Part shown: positions 25,527 through 34,929 of the stretch, piece after piece
How the letters are laid out: each line of letters opens with the position of its first letter
Numbering within the stretch: position 1 is the first letter of the stretch
Assembly: GCA_965218865.1 (NCBI GenBank)
Contig: CBDCME010000030.1
Span: 1 to 47,947, forward strand
Origin: CBDCME01 sp965218865
GTDB taxonomy: Bacteria > Pseudomonadota > Alphaproteobacteria > JAAXGF01
Length of the DNA: 47,947 bases
Direction: 5' to 3'
Translations under genes and position numbers: made by a program
Notes under the pieces: generated by a model
What the model was told of the DNA's origin: nothing
Seen by the model: only the letters and a program-made list of their open reading frames with translations
Database searches by the model: none

Positions 25527-26732
25527 TCATGACCGTCTGGCGGTCGCGCCTCGAGAAAAATATGCATCGATGGCGCGGACGATCGCGCCCATGAGCTTGG
25601 TCCTGTGCTTCGGATCGCGGAGTCTGCGTTCGTCCTCGACGCTCGACAGATAGCCCATTTCGATCAGGACCGACGGAACGTCTGGAGATTTCAGAACCTT
25701 GAAACCGGCGAAGCGGTGCGATTTGCGAAGCAGTTTCGTGTGTTTTCTCAGCTCCGGAATGAGGTAGCTGCTGACGAATTCGCGGGATAAATTCGTCGTT
25801 TCCCGTTGCGTCAGGTCGATCAGGATATTGGTGACGTCCTCGCCGTAGTCGGTCACCATGAAATCAACCCCGGCGATGATGTCGGCCTTGTTTTCCTTGG
25901 TCGCGAGTTTTTCCGCCTCTTCGTCCGAGGCCTTTTTCGAAAGCGTGTAGACGGTCGCGCCGCTAACCTTCTTGTTCGCGATCGCGTCCGCGTGAAGGGA
26001 AATAAAGAAATCCGCTCCCGAACCCCGGGCGATTTGGATCCGCTTTTTGAGGCTCACGAACATATCGCGCCGCCTGGTCATCTCGACCACGTAGCGGCCG
26101 GTGGCCTTCAATTGGCGTTCCAATTCCAGAGCCGCGGCCAACACGATTTGCTTTTCGTAATCGCCGCTGACGCTCGTCGCCCCCGGGTCGACACCGCCGT
26201 GACCGGCGTCGATGACGACGACGCGCTTGCCGTCGGTCCGCGGCGGTGATTTTGGCGCTGGCGCGGCGGCGGGCGGCGACGCGACGCGCTTTCTCTGGGT
26301 CGCCGAACGGCGGAAATCCGCCACCGTGACCTCGACCAGGTCAAACACGATCCGGTGACCAAAATCGGCCTGTGGAGTCAAGGTGAACGCCTTTGCGACT
26401 ATGGCCGGCGCCTTCAGATCGAGAACAACCCGGTAGGTCCCGGGCTTGAAAAGACCAGAACGGAACCGTTGGATAAGGCCTAGACCGTCGCAGCTCATCT
26501 CCGAAGGCACTCGCCAGTTGACCTCGGGCAAATCGATGACCAAACGGTACGGATCCGGCAGGGTGAACATTTTGAACGCCACCGCTTCGGTCAAGTCGAG
26601 CACGAAACGGGTGGTGCCCTGGTGATCGCCCATCCGGGCGCCCGTGATCGCCGGCCGGGCGTCAGCCGTCATGGGCGCGGCGAACAGGACCAGCGCGAGA
26701 ACTCGGGAGATACGGATCGATGGATGAATCAT
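25527..26732 (-). CDS. N-acetylmuramoyl-L-alanine amidase with AMIN domain
   Basis: 401 aa. Signal peptide (RISRVLALVLFAAPMTADA), an AMIN domain (about residues 30-145, with TRFVLDLTEAV and YRLVIDLPEV) that targets septal peptidoglycan, a Pro/Ala/Lys linker, then an Amidase_3 domain. The zinc ligands are in VVIDAGHGGVDPG (His), the Glu of GDYEKQI and FFISLHADA (His); the catalytic Glu is in VLIEMGYLSS. It cleaves the amide between MurNAc and the stem peptide during cell separation (AmiC type). First gene of the cluster with PBP1A and prfB. Confidence 0.95.
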   Translation of the reverse strand: MIHPSIRISRVLALVLFAAPMTADARPAITGARMGDHQGTTRFVLDLTEAVAFKMFTLPDPYRLVIDLPEVNWRVPSEMSCDGLGLIQRFRSGLFKPGTYRVVLDLKAPAIVAKAFTLTPQADFGHRIVFDLVEVTVADFRRSATQRKRVASPPAAAPAPKSPPRTDGKRVVVIDAGHGGVDPGATSVSGDYEKQIVLAAALELERQLKATGRYVVEMTRRRDMFVSLKKRIQIARGSGADFFISLHADAIANKKVSGATVYTLSKKASDEEAEKLATKENKADIIAGVDFMVTDYGEDVTNILIDLTQRETTNLSREFVSSYLIPELRKHTKLLRKSHRFAGFKVLKSPDVPSVLIEMGYLSSVEDERRLRDPKHRTKLMGAIVRAIDAYFSRGATARRS

Positions 26733-27045
26733 TGGGTGGCCTTCATGTCACTCGAAACAAACGAAACCTCCCCCGGTTGCCCGACAATGGAAACGGTTGT
26801 CGGCGTTATCTCGGAATCTGAACAGAATACCGCAAGAATTTCCAAGGAATCTCTTTTTCCACCCAAACAACATCGAAAATTCGCTTCAACGATTCCTGAT
26901 CAGTCGCGTCCGCACGGACGAACAATCCCGTTTCAACAAGCCACGCGGCCGCCCCCACCGGAGATGATCAAGTTCATCCTAGAGTGGTGATTCTGAAGTT
27001 CCTATACACATTTGTATTGGAGATCGAGGCTTCGTCGGCGGAAGC
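26733..27045. other. Gene-free stretch between amidase and IS1380 fragment
   Basis: About 310 bp with no supportable gene. It must include the promoter of the amidase-PBP1A-prfB cluster, on the minus strand. Many relatives carry rne (RNase E) upstream of this cluster; no trace of it is seen here, and insertion-sequence scrap follows directly. Confidence 0.4.
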
Positions 27046-27291
27046 GTGACGCCAAAATATCGTCGGCGGACTTTGTCCAGCGAAAGGGTTTGGAGTTTGC
27101 GTTGCGGGCGTGGGCTGTCGCTGATCGACTTGTTCTGTTCCTGTTTCAAGACCGAGCGCATCGTCCTCGACGACACCTTTGATGCCGTCCACGGCGGCCA
27201 GCAGCTTTCGCTGTTCAACGCCCATCGACTATCGCTCCAGCCCATCCATATCTTCGAGGCGGCCACCGGCAAGCTCTGCCCCCAGATCTAG
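27046..27291 (+). pseudogene. IS1380-family transposase fragment
   Basis: About 65 residues match the catalytic middle of IS1380-type DDE transposases: SLIDLFCSCFKTERIVLDD, DTFDAVHGGQQLSLFNAH, QPIHIFEAATGKLCPQ. The block around the first catalytic Asp (LDDTFDAVHG) is clear. It ends at a TAG where the family continues with VLRPGK and hundreds more residues, and lacks the N-terminal part. A leftover of an insertion or deletion event, in a region rich in other lesions. Confidence 0.7.
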
Positions 27292-27630
27292 GCACGACGA
27301 GAGCGAATAGGATACCCTATTTTTATGGGAAGGTCGGCGATCCCGTGTGTTGTCGTGAAAGCGATTCGAAAGACGAAGTCGTCGCGGGGGCCGGGCGGGA
27401 TCGAAGCGCTACGCATCTTTGCATTTTGGCAACCACCCATTTCACGGGCGATGTCGTTGGGACAATTCTCGGTTGCACCTGATCCGGGCTGGCAGTGGCC
27501 GAGGGGGCGCCTCCGGGATAAGCCTTTTCAATAATACTCTTGCCCCTCCGGCGCGCGGTGGGGAGTAAAGCAATCTTAATCAAATCGTGGGACCGTCGCG
27601 GCCGTCGGAAACCACGAGAGTTTACCAGTC
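27292..27630. other. Gene-free stretch upstream of the broken sensor kinase
   Basis: About 340 bp. Short open frames on both strands show no family resemblance. It probably includes the former promoter of the kinase starting at 27631; no confident -35/-10 could be assigned. Confidence 0.35.
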
Positions 27631-30600
27631 ATGGGCGAAACATCCGTTCGCAGGTCGGTTTACGCGATCATCGGGGTCTTGTGTCTCTTGCTCGCCGGCC
27701 TTTCGGCGAACATCGCCACCTTCGCCTGACTGAAGTTGCGGGCCACGGATCGGGCCGTCGCGAGTATCGCGCTCGGCGACAGCCTGCTTGCTTTTTCCGG
27801 TCAGCTCGCGGTCGAACGCGACATGATCGCGGTGGCGTTGCGGGGGACCCGAGCCGGCGTTGCCGCGAACCCTGGATGCCCTGACGGGCGTGGGCGAGAG
27901 GGTCGCCGCGCAATGGGAACGGATCGCGCCCAGCCTGGCGGGCGCCCGGCGAGGTGGAGGCCGAGTACGCCGCCTATCTCGATCTGCGCGGCTCCGCGCT
28001 CGCGGCGCTGGCCCTGGCGGAGGCGGCCCGCGATCCCGCCTTGCGGCGGGACTGGACGCCCACGGCGAGTCGCTTGAGCGAGGCGCTCTGGCGGGCGAAG
28101 GATCGGACCACCAACCGCGCGCGAAACGGAGATCGGGCGGTCTCGGACGCCTTCCTGCTTCAGGATTACGTCTGGATCGTCAGCCAATACGTGGGAAGCA
28201 AGCGCGCCTTGATCGGCGGCCTCATCGCCGGCGGTGCCCGGCCCGCCGCCGAAGACATGGCCGCCCTGGCGGCCTACAAGCAGAAGATCGACCAGACCTG
28301 GGATTTCATCGAACGGCTGGGGTATTTCAAGGGCCTGAACTCGGAGTCGAGCGCCAACCTCGAGGCGACGCGGAGCCGTTTCGACGCCGCCTTCGACAAA
28401 CTCCGCCAACCCGTCGAGACCGCCTTCGCCGAGGGCCGCGAACCGCGAGGGGATTTGCCCGCTTGGTGGGAAGCCTCGAGCCAGGCGATCGAACTTTTGC
28501 TTGGATCCCAGCGGGAGATCACGCAACGCCTGTCGGCGACGCTGGCGGCGCATCGGAAATCGGTGGCCTGGGATTTCCTCGCCAACGTGTATCAATTGCT
28601 GTTCGCGTTGGTGGCCGGGATTTCGGCCCTGGCCTACGTCAACCGGCGGGTCATTCGACCGCTGCGGCAACTGACCGAAAAGATCAACGAATACGCCGCC
28701 GGAAATCGCAACATCACCGTCCCCGGCTGCGACCGGAACGACGAGTTCGGCCAGCTCGGAAAAACCTTCGAATCGCTCGTGCGGGCCCAGAACCGCTCGC
28801 ACGAGAAACTCGAGGCGCTGGTCAGGGAGCGCACCGCGGAGTTGCGGAAAAGCGAGGCCCGGGTACGCGCCGTCGTCAATACCGTACCGAACGGCATCAT
28901 CACCACCGACGCCGAGGGCACGATCGAATCATTCAATCCGATGGCGGTGGCCATCTTCGGCTACGAGGCCCACGAGATCGTCGGCCAGAACCTGCAAGTC
29001 CTGGTGGGCGAGGATGACGGCGAGGCCGTGCTCACGCCGCGCGACCTGCTCATCCCCGGCGTCTGCCACCGGGCCACGGGGCGGCGCCAGGACGGTCGGC
29101 TGTTCCCGTTCGAATTCACCGCCGGGGAGATGAGTTCTAACGAGCGCCGCATGTTCACCTGTATCGTCCAGGACATTTCGCGCCGAAAGGAGATCGAGGA
29201 CGCCCTCAAACAGGCGAAGGAGCAGGCCGAGGCCGCCAACCGCGCCAAATCGGAATTTCTCGCCAACATGAGCCACGAGCTGCGGACCCCGTTGAACGCG
29301 ATTATCGGATACAGCGAGATGTTGAGCGAGGAACTCGAGGAAATCGGCGAGGACGACTACGTCACCGACCTCAAGAAGATCAATCTATCGGGCAACCATC
29401 TCTTGCGCCTGATCAACGATATTCTCGATCTCTCGAAGATCGAGGCCAACAAGATGGAAATCTACCTCGAATCGTTTCACGTCGACCGGACCGTCGCCGA
29501 CGTGGTCACCATGGTCGATCCCCTGGTGGGGAAAAACGGCAACGTTCTCGACGTCCAATGCCCGGACACCGTGGGCGAGATGGTGGCCGACGCGACCAAG
29601 GTGCGCCAGGTCGTGTTCAACCTTCTCGGCAACGCCACCAAGTTCACCCAAAACGGAAACGTCGGTCTCGCCGTCGAGCGCGTCGAGGACGATGGTGAAG
29701 AGTGGATACGCTTCCGCGTGAGCGACTCCGGCATCGGGATCAAGCCCGAATAGCTCGATAAGCTGTTTCAGGATTTCACCCAGGCGGACGCCTCGACGAC
29801 CCGCGAGTACGGCGGTACGGGCCTCGGCCTCGCGATCAGCCGGCGTTTCTGTCAATTGATGGGCGGGGACATCACGGTCGAGAGCGTATTCGGCGAGGGC
29901 ACGACCTTTACGGTGACCCTGCCGGCGGACGTCGGTGCCGCGGTGCAGGGCGCCGGCGGCGAGCAGGCCCCCCGGATCACCTACGACGAATCGATCGCGG
30001 TGGCGGCGGGTGGTGGCGACAACCAGCTGGTGGTTGTGATCGACGACGACGCCGGCGCCCGCGAGCTCATGGCCCGCTATCTGACCCGGGAGGGATTTCA
30101 GGTGGCGACGGCGTCGAACGGCGACGACGGCATCAAGCTGGTGCGCGAACTCAAGCCCGCCGCGATCACCCTCGACGTCATGATGCCCGACCTGGACGGT
30201 TGGGGGGTGCTCGACCAAATCAAGACCGATCCCGAGTTGGCCCATATCCCGGTCGTCATGTGTACGATCGTGGATTCGCAGGCCCGAGGCTACGCCCTCG
30301 GGGCGACCGATTACCTCACCAAGCCGGTGGATCGCCAGAGACCGTCGCTCGCGCCTGCGAGACGCCGCCCTCGCGCGCCCTCGTCGTCGACGACGATCCT
30401 TCCGCCCGCGAGTTGTTGGTTCGAACGCTCGAGAACGCCGGCGTCACGGTCTTCGAGGCCGAGAACGGACGCATCGCCCTCGATCGGCTCGCCGAGGCCA
30501 AGCCGCAAGTCATCCTGCTCGACCTCATGATGCCCGAGATGGACGGTTTCGAGTTCCTCGAGGAATTGCGCCGGCGCGAGGAGTACGCGGCGGTGCCTGT

Positions 30601-30760
30601 CGTGGTCGCGACCGCCAAGGAGTTGACGACCGAGGAGAGGACCGAACTCAACCTCCACGTCGAGAACATCGTTCAAAAGGGGACCAAGAACGCCCAGGAG
30701 ACACTGCGGGCCGTCAAGGGTCTGTTCAACCAGTCGTTGCGGCGGCGGGTGGCGGCCTGA
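27631..30760 (+). pseudogene. Hybrid sensor histidine kinase with two receivers, multiple lesions
   Basis: Reading across frames gives one long protein: an N-terminal membrane segment (VYAIIGVLCLLLAGL), a periplasmic helical sensor, a second membrane segment and HAMP (RRVIRPLRQLTEKINEYAAG), PAS (NTVPNGIITTDAEG), HisKA (NMSHELRTPLNAIIGYSEM), HATPase (GTGLGLAISRRFCQLMGG) and two receivers (LDVMMPDLDGW; LLDLMMPEMDGF). Lesions: TGA at 27727, frameshifts near 27845 and 27945, TAG at 29751 replacing the expected Gln of KPEQLDKLFQDF, and a frameshift near 30330-30375 between the receivers. Little else is eroded, so decay is recent or the sequence has errors. Confidence 0.8.
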
Positions 30761-30872
30761 GAACCGGCGACCGCAACGGGCCGTGGCGGGAAGAGCCCAG
30801 CGCACAAACATTGTCCAACCGCACGAGGAGGGAATATTGTCGCTCGCCTGACGGCACCGTTTTGATGGTCTC

Positions 30873-31982
30873 ATGGGAATTCGAGACGATGGCGCCGGGG
30901 CCCGGCGCCCCGGCCCCCAGACGCGCAAGGCCGGCCCAACACCGCGTTCGGCCGCGCCGGAACATCCGCGTGGACTCATCGTTACCACTTCGATGGACCG
31001 GTCCGCGCGCCTGTGGGATGCCGAGGACGGCAGCCTCCTAGCCGTTTTTCGCGGCCATCGGGACTGGGTCACGAACGCTGTTCTTTCCCCCGCCGGCGAT
31101 AGAATGGTGACCGCTTCCCTGGATGGGACCGCGTGTATCTGGCGGCTCGATTCGACCATCCCGGTGGCCGTTCTCAAGGGACACAGGGACGGCATCCGCG
31201 CCGTTGCCTACGCCCCCGACGGCCACCGCCTGGTCACGGTTTCGAACGACCGGACGGCGCGCCTTTGGGACGCCGAGAGCGGCAGTCCGATCGCCCTCTT
31301 GCGGGGCCACAAGGCCTGGATCGTCGGGGCTGAATTCAACTCCCGCGGCGACCATGTCGTGACCGCTTCCCTGGATGGCACCGCGCGGCTCTGGGACGCC
31401 CGTGAAGGGAGGCCGGTAGCGGTTCTAAAAGGGCACGAATCCTGGGTTTTCGATGCCCGCTTTAGCCCCGACGGCGACCGTGTGGTCACCGCCTCCCTCG
31501 ACAAGACCGCGCGGCTCTGGGAGTCCGCGACCGGGGCCCCCATCGGAGTCCTCGAGGGCCATCTCAAGAGCGTCGACAAGGCCGCCTTCAGTCCCGACGG
31601 TCGGCTTGTCGTGACCGCCTCGGAGGATGCCTCGGCCCGATTGTGGCAAGTGAGGAACGCGGCCCCGATGGCCCATTTGCAAGGCCATTTCGAACGCGTC
31701 ACCTCGGTCGCCTTCAATCCCGCCGGCGACCGCGTGGTCACCTCGTCGAGGGACAAGACGGCCTGGCTGTGGGAATGCGAGGCGGGCGCTCCGGTAACCT
31801 ATTACGAGGGCCACCAGGCGCAAGTGAATCTGGCCCGCTTCAGCCCCGACGGCCGGCGCGTCCTGACCGCCGCGCGGGACAACACGGCACGCTTGTGGGA
31901 AACCGACACCGGGGCCCTCGCGGAGGTCCTGCGCGGTCACAAGAGCTGGCTCCTGGACGCCCGCTTTGGACCGCCAGGATAA
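30873..31982 (+). CDS. WD40-repeat protein, probably truncated at both ends
   Basis: 369 aa, of which about residues 35-365 are eight WD40 units of roughly 42 residues, each ending in a RLWD-like motif (RLWDAEDGS, CIWRLDS, RLWDAES, RLWDARE, RLWESAT, RLWQVRN, WLWECEA, RLWETDT) and followed by GH and SPDGDRVVTAS-type strands. A ninth unit stops at ARFGPPG, where TAA and a mobile-element-like sequence (31983 on) begin. The first 35 residues have no WD pattern, and another frame there reads NTAFGRAG, so the start is uncertain. A propeller scaffold of unknown partner. Confidence 0.7.
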   Translation: MGIRDDGAGARRPGPQTRKAGPTPRSAAPEHPRGLIVTTSMDRSARLWDAEDGSLLAVFRGHRDWVTNAVLSPAGDRMVTASLDGTACIWRLDSTIPVAVLKGHRDGIRAVAYAPDGHRLVTVSNDRTARLWDAESGSPIALLRGHKAWIVGAEFNSRGDHVVTASLDGTARLWDAREGRPVAVLKGHESWVFDARFSPDGDRVVTASLDKTARLWESATGAPIGVLEGHLKSVDKAAFSPDGRLVVTASEDASARLWQVRNAAPMAHLQGHFERVTSVAFNPAGDRVVTSSRDKTAWLWECEAGAPVTYYEGHQAQVNLARFSPDGRRVLTAARDNTARLWETDTGALAEVLRGHKSWLLDARFGPPG

Positions 31983-32166
31983 AGGATAAAACGGGGACAG
32001 TTTACCAATTTATGTGCTAAAATATCGCTATGATGAGGTGGACCCCGAAAACGGGACAGATGGGGTAATCGGCGCGGGTTGACCGATAGGTTGGGTGGCT
32101 GTCTGCCGAAGTGTCGTTGAAACGAGGTCTGATATCAGCCTCAAACGTCATGAAAGGAAGACAGCC
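31983..32166. mobile_element. Likely mobile-element end fragments
   Basis: Directly after the cut WD40 frame comes AAAACGGGGACAGTTTACC, a string I associate with the ends of REP-associated or related small transposons. A second motif with CGAAAACGGGACAG follows at about 32047. Then comes a leader that resembles the upstream part of IS110 elements (AAACGTCATGAAAGGAAGAC). No intact inverted-repeat pair could be drawn. Taken as scrap from two nested insertions. Confidence 0.4.
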
Positions 32167-32235
32167 GTGGAACATCGATTGGACGTTTCGCTTGAAGAGA
32201 CAAGTGTTTGCGTTGTTAGAGAAATGACCCGATAG
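32167..32235 (+). pseudogene. IS110-family transposase N-terminal fragment
   Basis: 22 codons from GTG 32167: VEHRLDVSLEETSVCVV matches the DEDD-transposase opening of IS110 (G-x-DVSLEETSVCVVD), including the first catalytic Asp. The frame ends at TAG 32233 and nothing further downstream resembles IS110. A remnant at the left border of the AT-rich islet. Confidence 0.5.
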
Positions 32236-32490
32236 GTCCGCTTGCCATGCGAATTGCCTGCTCGACCGCACCTGCGGTGGCCTACTCCCGCATCAGCGAG
32301 ACGAAAACGCGTCACAACACGTCCGATCAGGGCCGAATTCGCCTCTGATAAACATATTGATCAACATATATGGTATGATTTTCGCCAAACGAAGGGAATC
32401 ATCTTCTGGGAAATCCCGGCCTAAACGCTACGATCCGGATCGAGAGGTGGACGTTACAGCGCGGGGTGATCAAGAAGGAGAACCGCAAGA

Positions 32491-32862
32491 ATGAAGCATT
32501 TCACAAAACTAGTTATAATACTCGTAGTTATGATGTTCCTAACGCCAATATCTACGCAAACGCATGCCAAACCGCTGAAAAAAGCGAATATTCCGAAATT
32601 ACCCGATTCTATTCTCTGTACATTTACTAATGCAGGACGTGAGAGCCACCAACTCCAATTTTATTTTAGTAGCGTGAAGTTTAAAGTGTTGAAGAGTATC
32701 TCAAGGATCGAGGTCGACACCTTGTATTATTATAATCCAGGCACTCAAGACTATTTATTTTTTGATGGGACCTTAACGCTAAGGAAAAACACGCAAGGAG
32801 ACAATACTACGAATTGTGCGTTGGGTAAACGTTTGAGTGAAATGAACACAAAAAACTTCTAA
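32491..32862 (+). CDS. Small secreted protein of unknown function, AT-rich
   Basis: 123 aa with a clear signal peptide (KLVIILVVMMFLTPISTQTHA), so exported. The mature part has two Cys (LCTFTNAG and NCALGK) that could pair, and alternating hydrophobic strands (LQFYFSSVKFKVL, DYLFFDGTLTLR) suggesting a beta fold. A strong AAGAAGGAG ribosome site at 32472 supports the ATG. Base composition is far more AT-rich than the genome around it, and it sits between an IS110 scrap and a palindromic repeat, so recent transfer is likely. No family recognised. Confidence 0.7.
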   Translation: MKHFTKLVIILVVMMFLTPISTQTHAKPLKKANIPKLPDSILCTFTNAGRESHQLQFYFSSVKFKVLKSISRIEVDTLYYYNPGTQDYLFFDGTLTLRKNTQGDNTTNCALGKRLSEMNTKNF

Positions 32863-33167
32863 TCACGGCTTCCGATTCATAAAATTCAAGCGCATTCTTA
32901 CATCTTGATGTTTTGAGCGGCTCGGAATTCAAGAGTGTTGGTCATGGCCGTGTCGAGACCCGTAATCTTTTCATGCGAATTTTCGTTGAGGAAATCGTCA
33001 AACATGTTGCCAGCCATCGTCGTGTCATCGGATATTTTGCAGGAGTTACGGCGGTATGCTGAGGTTCGCTTCGGCGTGCGAATGACCTTTGTGCTACCAT
33101 ATCGTCGGCAATTGTTGGGACCCATCTGGGCAATCTCGGTCGAAACCCATTTCGATTGGCGAGGACG
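32863..33167. other. AT-rich spacer, possible short minus-strand gene
   Basis: No confident gene. A minus-strand frame (about 32898-33125, 75 codons) has protein-like composition at its end (NMFDDFLNENSHEKITGLD) but no good ribosome site or known family; a plus-strand frame overlaps it. I cannot choose between them and call neither. Confidence 0.3.
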
Positions 33168-33617
33168 ATGACTCAGGGTCCAAAAGACGATTACGAAACT
33201 GAAAGCAAAGATCGGCTGACGAAAATTTTCCGCGTCGCAGTGCGTGATATCGCAAATATTGCCATTAATATCCTTGATTGGGCATTGCTGATTTCCTTCT
33301 TGTTGTTAGTCATTTTGAACACGGTTGACGATCAGCCGCCCCACCACACGACCGACGTGTTGATCTTCATGGCGTTAATTATGATTGTCTTGCTCACTGT
33401 AAAGATTATATTTGGCCTTTGGATACAGGAGCCAGATAGACGTAGATTGTTTGGATTCTTGGATTTGGGAGGGAAGGTCGTAATGTTGTCTGGACTAATA
33501 CTAATTGTTAATGATTATATTATTATTGTCATAGTCATGTGTATTTTCGGCGTATTGACCCAGATTTATTTCCATAAGAAGATTTCACGTATTCTATTAA
33601 GTTTATTCCAAGATTGA
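33168..33617 (+). CDS. Four-helix membrane protein of unknown function, AT-rich
   Basis: 149 aa from ATG 33168, with GAGG four bases upstream. A charged 30-residue N-terminus is followed by four hydrophobic segments: ILDWALLISFLLLVILNTV, DVLIFMALIMIVLLTVKII, LGGKVVMLSGLILIV and YIIIVIVMCIFGVLTQIYF. The C-terminus is basic. No family recognised. Like its upstream neighbour it is AT-rich, and it ends 16 bp before a palindromic repeat copy, which could serve as its terminator. The two genes may have arrived together, though they have separate ribosome sites and a 300-bp gap. Confidence 0.65.
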   Translation: MTQGPKDDYETESKDRLTKIFRVAVRDIANIAINILDWALLISFLLLVILNTVDDQPPHHTTDVLIFMALIMIVLLTVKIIFGLWIQEPDRRRLFGFLDLGGKVVMLSGLILIVNDYIIIVIVMCIFGVLTQIYFHKKISRILLSLFQD

Positions 33618-33633
33618 TCAATCCGCGCTAACA

Positions 33634-33764
33634 GTCTGTTCGAAAACTCGCGGCGCCGGCGCTGGCCCCCTCCCGGCCACCCATATCAGCATACTCTCGT
33701 GGGTGGCCGGGAGGGGGAGAGGGACAGACGCAAAAAATGCGCGGACGCGCATTTTGAAACAGAC
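33634..33764 (+). repeat. 131-bp palindromic repeat, copy 2
   Basis: Same length and orientation as copy 1 at 9258 and almost identical, including the GTCTGTTCGAAAA left end, the GC-rich long stem and the AAATGCGCG-GA-CGCGCATTT hairpin. The right end carries TTTTGAAACAGAC instead of TTTTCGAACAGAC. It sits between the convergent membrane-protein gene (stop 33617) and LysR gene (stop 33866), a natural place for a bidirectional terminator. Confidence 0.85.
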
Positions 33765-33865
33765 GCTAAAACTGTTCGCTCCTTATCGTTGCCGATCAAT
33801 TCAAGCGATCTGATCACCGGAACCTGGAGGACTTTGGCGCGGGCCGGGCCGCCGTCGAATATGTT

Positions 33866-34768
33866 TCAGAGCGCCCGGGTGCGAAGATCGCGGAAGCGGT
33901 CGAGGAGGAAATCGACGAAGAGGCGGACTTTTCCGGAGAGGTGGCGGCTGTGGGGGTAGACGGCGTAGACGTTGCGGTCGTAGGCCTCGTAGGCGCGAAG
34001 CAGGCGGACGAGGCGGCCGGCTTTGATGTCTTCGTTGACAGTGGAGTAGAGACAGAGGCCGATGCCGAGGCCGCGGCGGACGAGGGTCGCGGCGGCGCGG
34101 GCGGTGTTGACCCTGGCGCGGGCGGCGACGGCGACGAGCGTTTTTTGTCCGTCGATGCGGAAGGTCCACTGGGAGGTCGGGCTGATGGGGGTCAGGACGA
34201 CGCAATCGTGGTGGGCGAGATCGCGGGGTGTTGAAGGCGTGCCGGCCCGGTCGAGATACGCCGGCGATGCGCAAATGAAATAGGGGTAGGCCGCGAGGCG
34301 CCGCGCGATCATCGCGGAATCCTCGAGCTCGCGGACCCGGATCGCGACGTCGAAACCCTCGGCGACGATGTCCACCGGGCGCTCGTCGAGGGTGATGTCG
34401 ACCATGATTTCGGGGTAGCGTTCGGCGAAGGCGGCGACCGCGTCGACCAGCAGGTCCTCGCCGAAAGCGCGGAGACCGGCGACTCGAAGCAGGCCCCGTG
34501 GCTCGCCGTGCTGATCCTTGACCGCCTCCACGAGTTCGTCGAGTTCACCGAGGATCGACCGGCAGCGGGGGTCATAGGCACGCCCTACCTCCGTCGGACT
34601 GAGCTTCCGCGTGGTCCGGTTGAGGAGTCGCGCACCGAGGCGTTTTTCCAGCTCACCGACGTACTTGCTCGCCAAGGCCTTCGAGATGCCGAGCTTGCGG
34701 GCCGCGGCCGAGAAACTCCCGAGCGCCACGACCTGGGTAAACACCCGCATGCCGTCGATCGTGTCCAT
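33866..34768 (-). CDS. LysR-family transcriptional regulator
   Basis: 300 aa. N-terminal winged helix-turn-helix (residues 1-60: MRVFTQVVALGSFSAAARKL, GISKALASKYVGELEKRLG, NRTTRKLSPTE), then a LysR substrate-binding domain (about 90-295: LRVAGLRAFGEDLLV, DIVAEGFDVAIRV). It is closest in feel to the DsdC/CrgA-like branch. It is transcribed away from the GST gene, with starts about 160 bp apart, so it probably binds the shared intergenic region and controls the GST as well as itself; the inducer is unknown. The pair is enclosed by two inverted palindromic repeats. Confidence 0.93.
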   Translation of the reverse strand: MDTIDGMRVFTQVVALGSFSAAARKLGISKALASKYVGELEKRLGARLLNRTTRKLSPTEVGRAYDPRCRSILGELDELVEAVKDQHGEPRGLLRVAGLRAFGEDLLVDAVAAFAERYPEIMVDITLDERPVDIVAEGFDVAIRVRELEDSAMIARRLAAYPYFICASPAYLDRAGTPSTPRDLAHHDCVVLTPISPTSQWTFRIDGQKTLVAVAARARVNTARAAATLVRRGLGIGLCLYSTVNEDIKAGRLVRLLRAYEAYDRNVYAVYPHSRHLSGKVRLFVDFLLDRFRDLRTRAL

Positions 34769-34929
34769 GGCGACCTTATTGTCAATGATTTGTTTATAGT
34801 ATTATCTATTTTTGCCGGATTTTCAATGGATATGATCACTGCTATCCCTTGGGGCGTCGGCGCGGGAGGTATCCCGGCGGACACGCCAGCACGGCGGAGA
34901 GAGACCCTAACGGAGAAGGAGACGGACCG

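Noticed and set aside
26992..27006. Half-site resembling the yeast FRT sequence (GAAGTTCCTATAC)
   Set aside because: Only one arm is present, with no spacer or inverted partner, and the flank is an IS1380 fragment. No sign of vector DNA.
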